Positions 1 to 9,809 of a stretch of DNA of 64,000 bases are shown here, one piece after another. Every line of letters starts with the position of its first letter. The stretch's first letter is position 1. Position numbers and translations under genes: made by a program. The notes below the pieces were generated by a model. The model saw nothing but the letters and a program-made list of their open reading frames with translations, was not told where the DNA came from and did not search any database. The DNA comes from Nostoc paludosum FACHB-159 (GTDB taxonomy: Bacteria; Cyanobacteriota; Cyanobacteriia; Cyanobacteriales; Nostocaceae). Location: positions 223,183 through 287,182 of the forward strand of contig NZ_JACJTU010000006.1 of the NCBI RefSeq assembly GCF_014698835.1, in the 5' to 3' direction.

Positions 1-2
1 AA

Positions 3-437
3 ATTAAAAATGAACTCACTCAACTAGATAACTGGATTAAATCAACAATTGCCAGTATTCCCGTCAAACAACGCAAGCTAGTTACTACCTCTGAGGCATT
101 TGGTTATTATGCTAAAGCATACGGTATTTCATTAGCAGGGGGAATGGAAGGTATTCGCACTCAGGAAAAACTGACAACTCTACGAGTAAACAATTTGGCT
201 AAAAATATTAAACAGGCTAAAGTGCCAACTATTTTTCCTGAGGTAGCAATTAACCCAAATTTAATTCAATCTGTAGCCAGAGAAGCTGATGTGCAAATTT
301 CTCAGAGGAGGCTATATTCTGAAGGGCTTGGAGAACCTGGAGGCGATGCAGATACTTATCAAAAAATGATGATTGCTAATACACGTACAATTGTTGAAGG
401 CTTAGGAGGGACGTATTTGATGTTTCAAGCGAAATGA
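3..437 (+). CDS. Metal (Mn/Zn-type) ABC transporter substrate-binding protein, C-terminal fragment
   Basis: This is the last 144 codons of a gene that begins before the window. The reading frame is open from base 3 to TGA at 435-437. The protein has the C-terminal lobe of the cluster 9 (TroA/ZnuA/MntC) periplasmic binding family: a KLVTTSEAFGYYAKAYG block near the start, then VPTIFPE, and the late GEPGGDADTYQKMM and NTRTIVEGLGG blocks typical of MntC-like proteins. Such proteins deliver Mn2+ or Zn2+ to an inner-membrane ABC importer. The metal cannot be decided because the N-terminal ligands are outside the window. It is convergent with the HlyD gene that follows. Confidence 0.85.
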   Translation: MKNELTQLDNWIKSTIASIPVKQRKLVTTSEAFGYYAKAYGISLAGGMEGIRTQEKLTTLRVNNLAKNIKQAKVPTIFPEVAINPNLIQSVAREADVQISQRRLYSEGLGEPGGDADTYQKMMIANTRTIVEGLGGTYLMFQAK

Positions 438-590
438 CTGGGAATAGGTAATAGGCAATAGGCAATAGTTCAGTACAAACTACTATTTCCTATTTGTGTA
501 TACACCGTAGCTTGCTTCTACATAGAAATTTTCTTAACAGAAGCGTATTGTGCTATAAATTTTAGGTTTTTGAACGTTTATAAGAACAAC

Positions 591-620
591 AGTAGGGGCA
601 TACAGCTATACGCCCCTACT
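591..620. terminator. Hairpin between convergent genes, possible bidirectional terminator
   Basis: The arms AGTAGGGGCATA and TATACGCCCCTACT pair with one bulge around a short loop. It sits between the end of the metal-binding protein gene and the end of the HlyD gene, which converge. There is no clear T-run, so termination is inferred from position only. Confidence 0.35.
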
Positions 621-660
621 CATCAATTCCAAATTCTTAATTCACCAATTTTGCTACAAG

Positions 661-2229
661 TTAACGTACTTCTTTGAGAGTATCAACTTGCTTGGTAAAT
701 AACTCAGTGAAGAGACTCAAGACAGTTCGTTCTTCCCGCACTTTGATATTAGCACTGATAGACATACCTGACTGTAAAGTGACGGTTTTACCTTTAATCA
801 CTAACGATTGCCGATCCAAATGGATTTTTGCTGGGAATCGATAAAACTGATGTGTTTGATCTGGTGGTAATGCATCTGAACCTATCCCGGCTACTTCACC
901 CTTAATGTCGCCAAACTCACTGTAAGGGAAGGAGTCAATTCTGACATCTACTTTCATGCCTTTTCGCACAAAACCGATATCTTTGTTGGTGATGAAAACT
1001 TCACCTATATATTTTTCATTGGGTACAATTTGCATTAGTTTTGTAGTTGGATTGGCTACAAATCCTGGGTTTTTAGCTTGCAAATCGAAGACTGTTCCAG
1101 ATACCGGTGCGCGGAGTTCTTGGTATTTGACGTTTAACTCTGATTGAGAGATTTTACTATTTATATCTGCTAAACGTTGCTCGTTATCTAGCACAACTTT
1201 CATGAATTGGCTATCAATTTCGGCAATACGTTTTTTGTTGTCAGCTATTTTATCCAAAACGTTTTTGTCAGTGATAGCTACTGTATTGCTTACCTCTTCC
1301 TGGCTTTTGTCAATGTCAAACTGGAGGCGTTTAAGTTCTTCGCCTAATTGAGCTACTTCAGCTGTGCGGTTTTGTACTTCTTGTTGTTGGTTGAGATACT
1401 GAAGCTGAGAAATGCCACCTTCTTCTGATAGAATTTTTAGTTTATCTAAAATTCTTTGTTGAATAGCTAAACTTGATTTACTATCTTCTAATTTAACTTC
1501 AGTTTGAGTCAGTTGTTTTTTTATTTTTTCTACTTCAAACCGCGCCGCAGCTGAACGAGAATCTAATTCCTGTTTAGCAGCTTGTAGACGCTGCTGTTCA
1601 TCAATTCCCAGTGCATAATTTTGACCGGAATTTCTTAATTGAGTCCGCAATAAATCATTTTCTGCTACTAGGGCTGCCCGACTTTTCAATAAGAAAGTGG
1701 TTTCTGGTGGCAAGTTACCACGCAAAAATAATAGTTCTGATGCAGTGGCGGTACTTGCTCCCAATAGTCGTCGATAAATTTGGTTTTCTTTTGTTAATGC
1801 TAGACGAATTTTATTCAAAGAATTTAATTCAGCAACAGAGGCAATGGAATCGAAAGTTAGTAGCAAATCTCCCTGCTTGACTTCTTGCCCATCTTTCACA
1901 TAAAGTGATTTGACTACTCCACTGACAGGAGCCTGAACATCTTTGACTGTTCCTTCCGGTTTTAATTGCCCTGTTGCCGGTACTACTTGCTCAATTTTGG
2001 CAAAATAAGCCCAAGCGATTCCAAAACAAGCTAAGGCCATTAAGGTCACCATAATTGTACGCGACCACAGTGGAGATTGGCGCAAAATAACGGACTGTTC
2101 AAACTCTTGAGGAGTTGACTTAATTAAGGATTCTGGAGCAACTTTCTGTTGTTTTGTCACAACTGGTGAATCTTGTTTGGCTCCGTTTTTATAATTACCG
2201 TTGGTGTGGTTCCCATTAAGTTGAGTCAT
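661..2229 (-). CDS. HlyD family periplasmic adaptor subunit of a type I secretion system
   Basis: This is the membrane fusion protein that links an inner-membrane ABC exporter to an outer-membrane channel. The N-terminal 50 residues are polar. A single membrane segment follows (IMVTLMALACFGIAWAYF), then a lipoyl/barrel-sandwich half (GTVKDVQAPVSGVVKSLYV), a long coiled coil rich in Q, E and L, the second lipoyl half (YQELRAPVSGTVFDL) and a C-terminal beta domain. I start at the ATG of MTQLNGNH (2229). An upstream ATG at 2298 would add 23 residues encoded by AT-rich filler and one arm of a 14-bp perfect palindrome (2286-2326), which looks intergenic. It lies downstream of the ABC exporter gene on the same strand and probably works with it. 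Confidence 0.92.
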   Translation of the reverse strand: MTQLNGNHTNGNYKNGAKQDSPVVTKQQKVAPESLIKSTPQEFEQSVILRQSPLWSRTIMVTLMALACFGIAWAYFAKIEQVVPATGQLKPEGTVKDVQAPVSGVVKSLYVKDGQEVKQGDLLLTFDSIASVAELNSLNKIRLALTKENQIYRRLLGASTATASELLFLRGNLPPETTFLLKSRAALVAENDLLRTQLRNSGQNYALGIDEQQRLQAAKQELDSRSAAARFEVEKIKKQLTQTEVKLEDSKSSLAIQQRILDKLKILSEEGGISQLQYLNQQQEVQNRTAEVAQLGEELKRLQFDIDKSQEEVSNTVAITDKNVLDKIADNKKRIAEIDSQFMKVVLDNEQRLADINSKISQSELNVKYQELRAPVSGTVFDLQAKNPGFVANPTTKLMQIVPNEKYIGEVFITNKDIGFVRKGMKVDVRIDSFPYSEFGDIKGEVAGIGSDALPPDQTHQFYRFPAKIHLDRQSLVIKGKTVTLQSGMSISANIKVREERTVLSLFTELFTKQVDTLKEVR

Positions 2230-2285
2230 AGTGATTTTGGATTTTTGATTTTGAATTTTGGATTGAAAATGAGACTTTGACTTTT

Positions 2286-2326
2286 GTAGGGTGGGCACTA
2301 TTTATGGATATCAGTGCCCACCCTAC
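2286..2326. repeat. Perfect palindrome of the GGGTGGGC family
   Basis: A 14-bp perfect inverted repeat (GTAGGGTGGGCACT and its complement) lies between the exporter and adaptor genes. A related, longer hairpin with the same GGGGTGGGC core is at 22046-22105. These look like dispersed palindromic repeats and not gene-specific signals. Confidence 0.6.
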
Positions 2327-2401
2327 GGTTATTGCTGAATTATGACTTCTGAATTCTGTTAGCGTAGCGGGGCGTAGCGCATTTTGAATTCTCACTCATG
2401 C

Positions 2402-5400
2402 TCATAAGTTAACTTCTTGTTGATGATACAGGTAGTAATAATGACCTTTAGCAGCCATTAATTCTTGATGGCTACCTTTTTCTATAACCCTGCTGTTATC
2501 CATGACAACGATGGTGTCTGCATTACTAACGGTGTTCAGTCGGTGGGTAATAAAAAATACTGTATTACCTTTGAATGCTCTCGCTAAGTTGAGACAGATT
2601 TGTCGCTCTGTGGGATAATCTAAGGCGCTAGTTGCTTCATCTAAAACTAGTAATTTTGGCCGTTGTAAAACAGAACGAGCGATCGCAATTCTTTGTCGTT
2701 GTCCACCAGAAAGTGCAGAACCCCGTTCTCCCACCCGTGTGTTGTAACCGTTGGGCAAATTCATGATAAATTCGTGGGCACAGGCTACCTGAGCCGCTTG
2801 AATAATTTCTTCGGTTGTGGCATCGGGATTTGTGAGGGCAATATTCTCTTGAACGCTGCCATCAAACAACAATGTTTCTTGGGGAACTACACCAATTTGT
2901 CGTCGTAGTGAATAAAGTTCTACTTTGGCAATATCGTAACCATCAATTAAAATTCTGCCGGACTCGGTTTCATAAAGTCTCAGCAATAATTTCATCATGG
3001 TACTTTTACCAGAACCGCTTTGTCCGACAATCCCTACAAATTTACCGGGAGGAAATTCGAGGGTGACGTTAGAAAGTTGTAGAGGGCCGCTAGTACCAAA
3101 TCGGAAGGAAACATTCTCGTATTTGACTTCTCCAGTAATTGCCGGTAAGGGTATATTGTAGCGGTCTGTTTCTGCTTCTTCTGGTGTATCGACAATATCG
3201 CTTAAACGTTCTATGGACAAGGCAGTTTCTTGGAAGCTTTGCCAAAGTTGAGCTAGGCGTAATATTGGGCTGGTAACGTAACCAGAGATAATTCTGAAGG
3301 CGATTAATTCACCTAAAGTTAATTCTTGTTGCAGTACTAAATAAGCTCCTACCCATAATACTAATAAGCTGCTGAGTTTGTTGAGAAAGTTACTGGTGGA
3401 GTTGGCGAGGGTAGAAGTGACAACTGTTTTAAAACCAGCAGCGACATAACGAGCATAACGCTCTTGCCAGGAAAAGCGCGATCGCAATTCAATATTCTGC
3501 GCTTTTACTGTTTGAATTCCTGACATCACCTCCACTAAATAAGATTGAGTTTCGGAGTTGCGTTCGGCTTTAGAGCGTAATTGTCTGCTAATAGTAGGAG
3601 ATGCCACTAAGGTAATAATCACAAACACGGGAATTGTGCTTAAACCTACCAAGGTGAGTTGCCAACTATAAATCAGCATCACACCAATATAAACGAGGGA
3701 AAATAGAGCATCTAACCCTACTGTTAAAGCAGTACCGGTGAGAAACTGGCGAATATTTTCTAGCTCGTTAATCCGAGTAGAAAGTTCGCCCACCGGTCGC
3801 CGTTCAAAATAGCGCAGTGGTAGACGTAATAAATGGTCGATAATTTGCGACCCTAAACCCATATCGATACGATTGGTAGTATCGACAAATAAGTAGGTTC
3901 GCAAGGTAGTTAACACCGCTTCAAATAGCCCGACTACTAATAGTAAAATTCCCAAAATATGTAGGGTACCAATACTATTTTGGGTGATTACTTTGTCGAT
4001 AATTAACTGCACTACCAAGGGATTTGCTAATGCTGCTAACTGCACGAAAAAGGAAGCAATAAATACTTCTATCAATACTCGGCGATAGCGTGACAAATAA
4101 GGGATAAACCAACGCAAACCAAAACGTTCTTGTGGTGTTTCTTTGGTAGCTGTCAGCAGTAATACCCTAACTTGTGGCGGAAAGTTGGTGGGGTCGGTAT
4201 CTAATTGTTCAACAAATTGAGCCGGTTTGCAGCGGACGATTCCTTGGGATGGTACACCCACAACTATATTATTGGCGTCGGTTTCATATAAAACGGCAAA
4301 ATTATCAGCGTACCGAATTAATGCAGGTGTGGGAATCCGAGTCACTGAGGCCACTGGTAGATCTACAAGTTGCGCCTTGAGTCCAATTAACTCTGCTAGG
4401 TAAGCAAGAGCTGGAAAAGAAATATTACCCTGGCGTTTGATTTGCTCGTTTAAAATGCGACGAATCACTTCTCGACGAAACGGCATTTCTAAGTGTTTCG
4501 CAAGCATTTGGAAGCAGGCAAAGGTTGTATTTAATTCTCCTTTTCCGCCAAAAAATGGATATTTTATGCGTTTTCCTGAGTTCTTCGAGGTCTGACCGGT
4601 TGTTTGTGATAGAACTATTTCATCTGATGCGTAGGGAATATCTAGATCTTCTTGGCTAGGTGGTTGGGTGTCACTAACTGCAAGTTCTAGCTGACGAGTA
4701 TCCTGCAAGATTAAAGTCGAGGGATTTAGCCCAAGTAAACGTGCAGGAGTTTGACTTGTAACGTGTATCTTGTCTCGATCGTCCTCTGGTTCTAAACGAT
4801 CGCCAGCAGCAAAGTTGGTGACGGTACCACCACTAACAAACCAAACCCGACTGCTATCTAGTTGGGTGAATGAAGTTTTCCCTGGACTCAGGTACTGAAT
4901 TGTCGCATCTACTAAAGCTGTTTGTGTGAGTTCTTTCAGGTTTAATGTGGCGATCGCTTGCTTTTGCCAATAAGCACCGAGAATATCGAATACTTCTACT
5001 AAGTTACTGCGGTTTTTACGAGCTTCGGCAAACGCTGGGTATGACTCTAATAGCTGAAAATATACTGCTGCGCTCAAGGTTAAACATACTACCTCGGTGG
5101 AGGCGATCGCTGTTTCACAAGGAATGTCGCGCAATAAACCAATTTCGCCGATGATTTCCCCTGGTTGCAGTAATTTCAAGGTGGTTGGGATTTGCGTCTG
5201 GGGTTCGTATCCCAACAGCCGCACCTGTCCTTCATAAAGGATTGTTATCTGTTGCGGCAGACTTTCTTTGCCGATGATTTTTTGGCCCAATCGATAACGC
5301 CAAGCTTGCAGCTGTTGGGAGACGTTGGCGATCGCTTCATCTGGTAGGCGATCGAACCCCTCTATGGTTGTGAGAAATTCCGGAAAAGCGTTCTTAATAT

Positions 5401-5407
5401 AAGTCAT
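2402..5407 (-). CDS. Type I secretion ABC exporter with N-terminal cyclic-nucleotide-binding domain and degenerate C39 domain
   Basis: The 1001-residue inner-membrane permease-ATPase has, in order: a cyclic-nucleotide-binding-like domain (about 1-135), a second beta-rich region (about 150-250), a C39 peptidase-like domain (about 290-430), an ABC transmembrane domain (about 440-720) and an ATPase domain (about 745-1001). The ATPase has Walker A GIVGQSGSGKST, signature LSGGQRQRIAIAR and Walker B LLVLDEATSALD. In the C39-like part the stretch LNTTFACFQML keeps the second conserved Cys, but the catalytic Cys position reads Thr. That argues for an HlyB-type docking domain for C-terminal secretion signals and not a leader-cleaving protease. 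The neighbouring beta-roll proteins are the obvious substrates. No TolC-like channel gene is in the window. Confidence 0.92.
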   Translation of the reverse strand: MTYIKNAFPEFLTTIEGFDRLPDEAIANVSQQLQAWRYRLGQKIIGKESLPQQITILYEGQVRLLGYEPQTQIPTTLKLLQPGEIIGEIGLLRDIPCETAIASTEVVCLTLSAAVYFQLLESYPAFAEARKNRSNLVEVFDILGAYWQKQAIATLNLKELTQTALVDATIQYLSPGKTSFTQLDSSRVWFVSGGTVTNFAAGDRLEPEDDRDKIHVTSQTPARLLGLNPSTLILQDTRQLELAVSDTQPPSQEDLDIPYASDEIVLSQTTGQTSKNSGKRIKYPFFGGKGELNTTFACFQMLAKHLEMPFRREVIRRILNEQIKRQGNISFPALAYLAELIGLKAQLVDLPVASVTRIPTPALIRYADNFAVLYETDANNIVVGVPSQGIVRCKPAQFVEQLDTDPTNFPPQVRVLLLTATKETPQERFGLRWFIPYLSRYRRVLIEVFIASFFVQLAALANPLVVQLIIDKVITQNSIGTLHILGILLLVVGLFEAVLTTLRTYLFVDTTNRIDMGLGSQIIDHLLRLPLRYFERRPVGELSTRINELENIRQFLTGTALTVGLDALFSLVYIGVMLIYSWQLTLVGLSTIPVFVIITLVASPTISRQLRSKAERNSETQSYLVEVMSGIQTVKAQNIELRSRFSWQERYARYVAAGFKTVVTSTLANSTSNFLNKLSSLLVLWVGAYLVLQQELTLGELIAFRIISGYVTSPILRLAQLWQSFQETALSIERLSDIVDTPEEAETDRYNIPLPAITGEVKYENVSFRFGTSGPLQLSNVTLEFPPGKFVGIVGQSGSGKSTMMKLLLRLYETESGRILIDGYDIAKVELYSLRRQIGVVPQETLLFDGSVQENIALTNPDATTEEIIQAAQVACAHEFIMNLPNGYNTRVGERGSALSGGQRQRIAIARSVLQRPKLLVLDEATSALDYPTERQICLNLARAFKGNTVFFITHRLNTVSNADTIVVMDNSRVIEKGSHQELMAAKGHYYYLYHQQEVNL

Positions 5408-6575
5408 GTCAAATAAGTCAAAAGGTAAAAATGAGTCATCAAGTTATCAGCTAGGGATAAAGAATTAACACAATTCTTAACCCCCACGGGGTTCATCATT
5501 TGCTTATCTAAAGAAACATTTAAGACTGCACTGCCTCACTTCTAACTCCTAATTTGACAATGTGGCATTTAGTGTATGTGGATACACGATCCCACAGATA
5601 ACAAATTTGCTAATTACAAACCTACATTTAGATCCACGGTTATTACGGTTATATTATTCAAAATAAACACAGTTTGTAATATTTCTTAAAATTAGGCGAT
5701 CGTGGTAAAAACCCACAACCAAGCACAAACAAAGCTTTCCTCACCTACTCCCTTACAGAAGCGATTAATCACGTCTGTACTTACTCTCCACCCCTTATTT
5801 CCAAGACAATCAATCACGGGAAAATCCCACAACTAAAGATAGAAAACGAATATACCCTACTCCCTACTCCCTAGTTTTAATAATAAATTGAGAATAGATT
5901 ATTACTTGGTTAATGCTACATAGATTTATACAAAACGAAATTCCGAATTTACTATTGCAACTATGGAGAATGAATACTCACAACTAAACTGATACATCCA
6001 GACTTGTTTGCTAAATTTAGCCCGGTGCATTTCAAGTTATGATAATCAACATGAAAATATCACAAATGCTTTCCTAAGTAAATACCCTAATTAAGAATTA
6101 GTAATAAAAAAAACTTTAAATTTTGGAATTATTTTTTACAAATTCTTTGATATAAGGAACAACAGCATCACTGATAAACAAAGACAGCGGTCTTTCCTCA
6201 TAAAATAGCACCCATACCTAACTCTTAAAAAATTCCGCATCACTGTTTGTCAGTTAAGTCCAATATGAATAACTGAAAAAGTACTGTAGAAGAATCAACT
6301 ATTAAATCTATGAAGGAAAGACAATGACTGGCTTCAGTATATTTACTAATTTAATATTTCCGGATTTTCGGCCGATTCTCGTTGTCGCGTGAAATTGTGC
6401 AGTTTTACTATGTAATTACCGAAATTTTATCTCCAAAAAAGTAGAAGACGTAATTTATAAGTATCAATAGAAACCTTTGCTCTGAGTAGATGGTGTTATT
6501 TGATTGTTAGATTATTGAAAAAATTCTGCAAATGATAAGGCAGAAGGTAATAAATCTTTCGCTATTGCCTTCTGC
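5408..6575. other. Intergenic region without a convincing gene
   Basis: About 1.17 kb of AT-rich sequence lies upstream of the exporter gene and downstream of the DUF4114 gene. It holds no ORF with recognisable protein character and no clear terminator. A promoter for the exporter-adaptor pair is expected near 5410-5600, but I see no box I would defend. Confidence 0.5.
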
Positions 6576-6689
6576 CTATAGCAGTCCTAAATCATTTGTG
6601 AAATCTTGCTACCTAAACTGTTGGCTGTCAACTGTTAACAGTCAACAGCCACCACTGACATTTTTTACAACTTAAATGAGATTGCTATA
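6576..6689. repeat. MITE-like element with CTATAGCAGTCCTAAAT ends
   Basis: The left end reads CTATAGCAGTCCTAAATCAT and the right end is its imperfect inverse, ending AGATTGCTATA. The interior holds a GTCAACTGTTAACAGTCAAC palindrome. Fuller copies lie at 36225-36352 and 49129-49235, with a half copy at 16212-16240. The right end touches the stop codon of the DUF4114 gene. No transposase is encoded. Confidence 0.65.
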
Positions 6690-9239
6690 TTACACAGCAT
6701 TAGCAGTCAAATTTATCTGGACAATGATATCGTTGTAATCTTTGTCACCACCATTAGCTAAATCTTCAAAACCAAATGTATTATTTCCCAACAACCGAAT
6801 GTGATCTGTTTTATCAGCGTTAGCACCTAAGAATGCAAAATAAACCGTGGGATTATTATTGCTATTTTTATCAACAAACGCATCGGGTTTACCATTGACA
6901 ATAATAAACGGTGCAAACAGCGAACTAGCTGCAAAAGTGCCATTGTGAGAAGCTTTACCTTGGTTAATCACTGTTAAATCAATGCCTGTAATACGCGCAC
7001 GCACAGCAGCTTCGGCGTAACCAGCTTGTCCCACAAGAAGATCTGCAACACCATCATTATTGGTATCAATGCCACCACTCTCATCAGCAACTTGATAGAA
7101 CCCAACACAGTTGTTGAGTGCAGCTTCTCTGTGAACTTTAAAATCAGCTTTTACTGATTGTTTCACATCCCGTAAATCAATCAGTTCGCCTTCTTTTTTG
7201 CCTTGTAAACCTGTGCCCAAAGTTACTTGTTGATTTGTTGCTTCAACCGTGACAACCAAACTCTGGAAGTTGAGAGAAAATCCTCCATTTTCTGAGCTTT
7301 CTGAGTTGCTACTCGTACTTGAAGAAAAAATTACACTTGACAATGAGGCTTTTCCAGACAGTACATCTTGAGTAGTACTGTTGGATACCATATAAAATCG
7401 GAGCTTGGTATCAGAGTCGAATTGTAAGATACTTGTCAAGTCAGCGGTACTAAAACCATTCGGCAAATTACCAAGGGAGCAGAAAATCACTTTTGAACGC
7501 AAAAGAGCCGCTTTTGCATAGCCTTCTGCACCAGGCGCTATGCCGTCAATCTTACCTTCATCATCATCAACATTAAATACACACAGTTCCTCCACTTGTT
7601 TGGAGGATTTGGTTTTAATCTTGATTGAGAGTTTTGCTTTATCACCTTTAATGTTGAGCTTAGTCTTGACACTAAAGACATCGCCTTTAATTATTGTCAG
7701 TAGGCTAACCGGCAGGATAGTGAGATCGGCCTTTTGCTCGACTGCTAGTTTAAATACATCACTGGCTTCATCTCCAGCAATATCGGTAGCAGTAACTTTG
7801 ATGTTTAGACTACCCACATCTTTATTTGTTGGAGTACCCGTGAAGGTAAGGGTATCAGGATTAAAGTTCAACCAAGTGGGTAGTAGCTCATCATTTTCCA
7901 GAGTTGCAGTGTAAGTCAGGATATCCTCAGCATCTGCATCGCTGAAGGTGTCCTCTGGAATAGTGAAGTTGAAGACACTATCTTCGGTGGCTTCTCGATC
8001 CTGAATTTCATTCGCTACTTCTGGAGATTGATTTACCAAGTAACGAGCGATGGCAAAGTCATAATCAGTGCCGTTATTGCTAACTCCCGCCACCAAAATC
8101 TTGTCGTCATCTTGGACGATAATGCTGTTGCCACCCTCATCATTGCCGTTAAAGTCGCTAGTAAATTTACCAGTAGTGTTGAATGTTGTGTCGAGAGTAC
8201 CATCGCTGTTATAACGGGCGATGGCAAAGTCATCATTAGTGCCGTTATTGCTATATCCGGCCACCAGAACCTTGCCGTCATCTTGGACAGCGACGCTGTT
8301 GCCAGCCTCATTACTGGCGTTAAAGTCGGTAGTAACTTTACCAGTGGTGTTGAAGGTAGTGTCGAGGGTGCCATTGCTGTTATAACGGGCGATGGCAAAG
8401 TCATCATTAGTGCCGTTATTGCTAGCTCCCACCACCAGAATCTTACCGTCATCTTGGACAGCAATGCTGTACCCACCTTCATTACTGGCGTTAAAGTCGG
8501 TAGTAACTTTACCAGTAGTGTTGAACGTGGTGTCAAGGGTGCCATCGCTGTTATAACGGGCGATGGCAAAGTCATCATTAGTGCCGTTATTGCTATATCC
8601 GGCCACCAGAATCTTGCCGTCAGATTGGATAGCGATGCTGTTGCCAGCCTCATTTTTGCTGTTAAAGTCAGTAGTAACTATACCAGTAACGTTGAAGGCG
8701 GTGTCGAGAGTGCCATCACTGTTATAACGGGCAATGGCAAAGTCATCATCAGTGCCGTTATTGCTATATCCAGCCACCAGAATCTTGCCGTCAGATTGGA
8801 CAGCGATGCTGTTGCCACCCTCATCATTGCCGTTAAAGTCAGTAGTAACTTTACCAGTAGTGTTGAACGTGGTGTCGAGAGTGCCATCGCTGTTATAACG
8901 GGCAATGGCAAAGTCTTTATTAGTGCCGTTATTGCTATATCCGGCCACCAGAATCTTGCCGTCAGATTGGATGGTGATGCTGTAGCCACCCTCATCATTG
9001 CCGTTAAAGTCGGTAGTAACTTTACCAGTAGTGTTGAAGCTAGTGTCGAGAGTGCCATTACTGTTATAACGGGTGATGGCAAAGTCATCATCAGTGCCGT
9101 TATTGCTATATCCGGCTACCAGAATCTTGCCGTCATCTTGGACGGCGACGCTGTAGCTACCGTCATTACTGGCGTTAAAGTCAGTAGTAACTTTACCAGT
9201 AGTGTTGAAGGTGGTGTCGAGAACTACTTTTCCGGTCAT
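6690..9239 (-). CDS. Secreted delta-60 repeat / Ig-like / DUF4114 protein
   Basis: The 849-residue protein has no signal peptide. Residues 1 to about 400 are seven tandem copies of a 57-residue unit with the delta-60 motif (DGKILVAGYSNNGT, DFAIARYNSDGTLDT), expected to form a beta-propeller-like structure. A putative Ig/cadherin-like domain follows (about 405-505; DREATEDSVFNFTIPEDTF, LTFTGTPTNKDVG). A middle region without a family comes next. The end is a DUF4114 module (about 690-849) closing in the acidic FGFEDLANGGDKDYNDI motif, a likely Ca2+ site. It sits between the exporter and the phosphatase genes and shares their strand and leaderless architecture, so it is probably a type I secretion cargo. 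No enzyme motif was seen. It may be a surface or matrix protein. Confidence 0.85.
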   Translation of the reverse strand: MTGKVVLDTTFNTTGKVTTDFNASNDGSYSVAVQDDGKILVAGYSNNGTDDDFAITRYNSNGTLDTSFNTTGKVTTDFNGNDEGGYSITIQSDGKILVAGYSNNGTNKDFAIARYNSDGTLDTTFNTTGKVTTDFNGNDEGGNSIAVQSDGKILVAGYSNNGTDDDFAIARYNSDGTLDTAFNVTGIVTTDFNSKNEAGNSIAIQSDGKILVAGYSNNGTNDDFAIARYNSDGTLDTTFNTTGKVTTDFNASNEGGYSIAVQDDGKILVVGASNNGTNDDFAIARYNSNGTLDTTFNTTGKVTTDFNASNEAGNSVAVQDDGKVLVAGYSNNGTNDDFAIARYNSDGTLDTTFNTTGKFTSDFNGNDEGGNSIIVQDDDKILVAGVSNNGTDYDFAIARYLVNQSPEVANEIQDREATEDSVFNFTIPEDTFSDADAEDILTYTATLENDELLPTWLNFNPDTLTFTGTPTNKDVGSLNIKVTATDIAGDEASDVFKLAVEQKADLTILPVSLLTIIKGDVFSVKTKLNIKGDKAKLSIKIKTKSSKQVEELCVFNVDDDEGKIDGIAPGAEGYAKAALLRSKVIFCSLGNLPNGFSTADLTSILQFDSDTKLRFYMVSNSTTQDVLSGKASLSSVIFSSSTSSNSESSENGGFSLNFQSLVVTVEATNQQVTLGTGLQGKKEGELIDLRDVKQSVKADFKVHREAALNNCVGFYQVADESGGIDTNNDGVADLLVGQAGYAEAAVRARITGIDLTVINQGKASHNGTFAASSLFAPFIIVNGKPDAFVDKNSNNNPTVYFAFLGANADKTDHIRLLGNNTFGFEDLANGGDKDYNDIIVQINLTANAV
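8040..9220. repeat. Seven tandem 171-bp repeats inside a coding region
   Basis: The DNA coding for the delta-60 units repeats every 171 bases with high nucleotide identity; GCCGTTATTGCTATATCC recurs in most copies. The homogeneity leaves the antisense frames open as well, which produces long spurious reading frames on the other strand. Confidence 0.85.
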
Positions 9240-9809
9240 AATTGTTTTGAAGTAATATCGGTTACCTCACACCTGTTTCTCTTGAGATTGCAAAATAGTT
9301 AGTAAGAGTAATATTCTTTGCTAGCAAGGTGAGGAATGCACTATACAGCTTATTGTCTAAATTTTTGGAAAACCTCAGTAAATAAACTGAGTTAATAGCA
9401 GTTTAGGGCTGATGCAAAGATTATACTGATAATTGCATATACACTTATACAAGCTTTACACTGGCTTCATTCAAGTTCCAATGCAAGTATCCGCCAACAA
9501 AATAACCCCACCTGCAATTCAGATGAGGTTAGAAACTTGTACAAAATCAGCGTTGCTCAATTGAGGTATGAAATTTAAAAATGAGGCATTTAAAACTCTT
9601 ACTCTGGAGCGACTGGGCGTCCACCGTTCGCGTAGCGTCTCCCTTAGGAGAAGTTTTGATGCCTGCGGCAACGCCAAAGGCGAACAGCAGAAGCCGTCGC
9701 TCAAACTTCTCTCTGGGTGAGACAAATTCATACTTTGAATCAGCAATGCCACAAAATCAGTTAGCTTAACTGATTTTGAATGTTGAATTTAAGCTGTAAT
9801 TACTTTTGG
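9240..9809. other. Intergenic region with interspersed palindromic repeat
   Basis: This 570-base spacer lies upstream of the DUF4114 gene. Bases 9620-9715 are a patchy palindrome of the kind scattered in cyanobacterial genomes (GTTCGCGTAGCGTCTCCC, GCAACGCCAAAGGCGAAC). It was checked for a Pho-type repeat on the minus strand and none was convincing. Confidence 0.5.

Noticed and set aside
661..2298. Longer HlyD start at 2298
   Set aside because: The extra 23 codons come from AT-rich filler and one arm of a dispersed palindrome. MTQLNGNH at 2229 is the better start, although no ribosome binding site decides it.
6324..6392. A 22-codon frame with an upstream GAAGGAAAG
   Set aside because: A ribosome-binding-like sequence precedes it, but the peptide has no recognisable features and the neighbourhood gives no reason to expect a gene.
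8028..9302. A 424-codon plus-strand frame, and two minus-strand frames of 206 and 137 codons
   Set aside because: They lie across the delta-60 repeats in other frames. Homogeneous 171-bp units without stops keep these frames open; their translations are low-complexity V/I/S or L/T/M repeats with no family features.
9361..9420. Possible Pho box upstream of the DUF4114 gene
   Set aside because: ATTAACTC and nearby AT-rich octamers do not keep the 11-base period and miss consensus positions.
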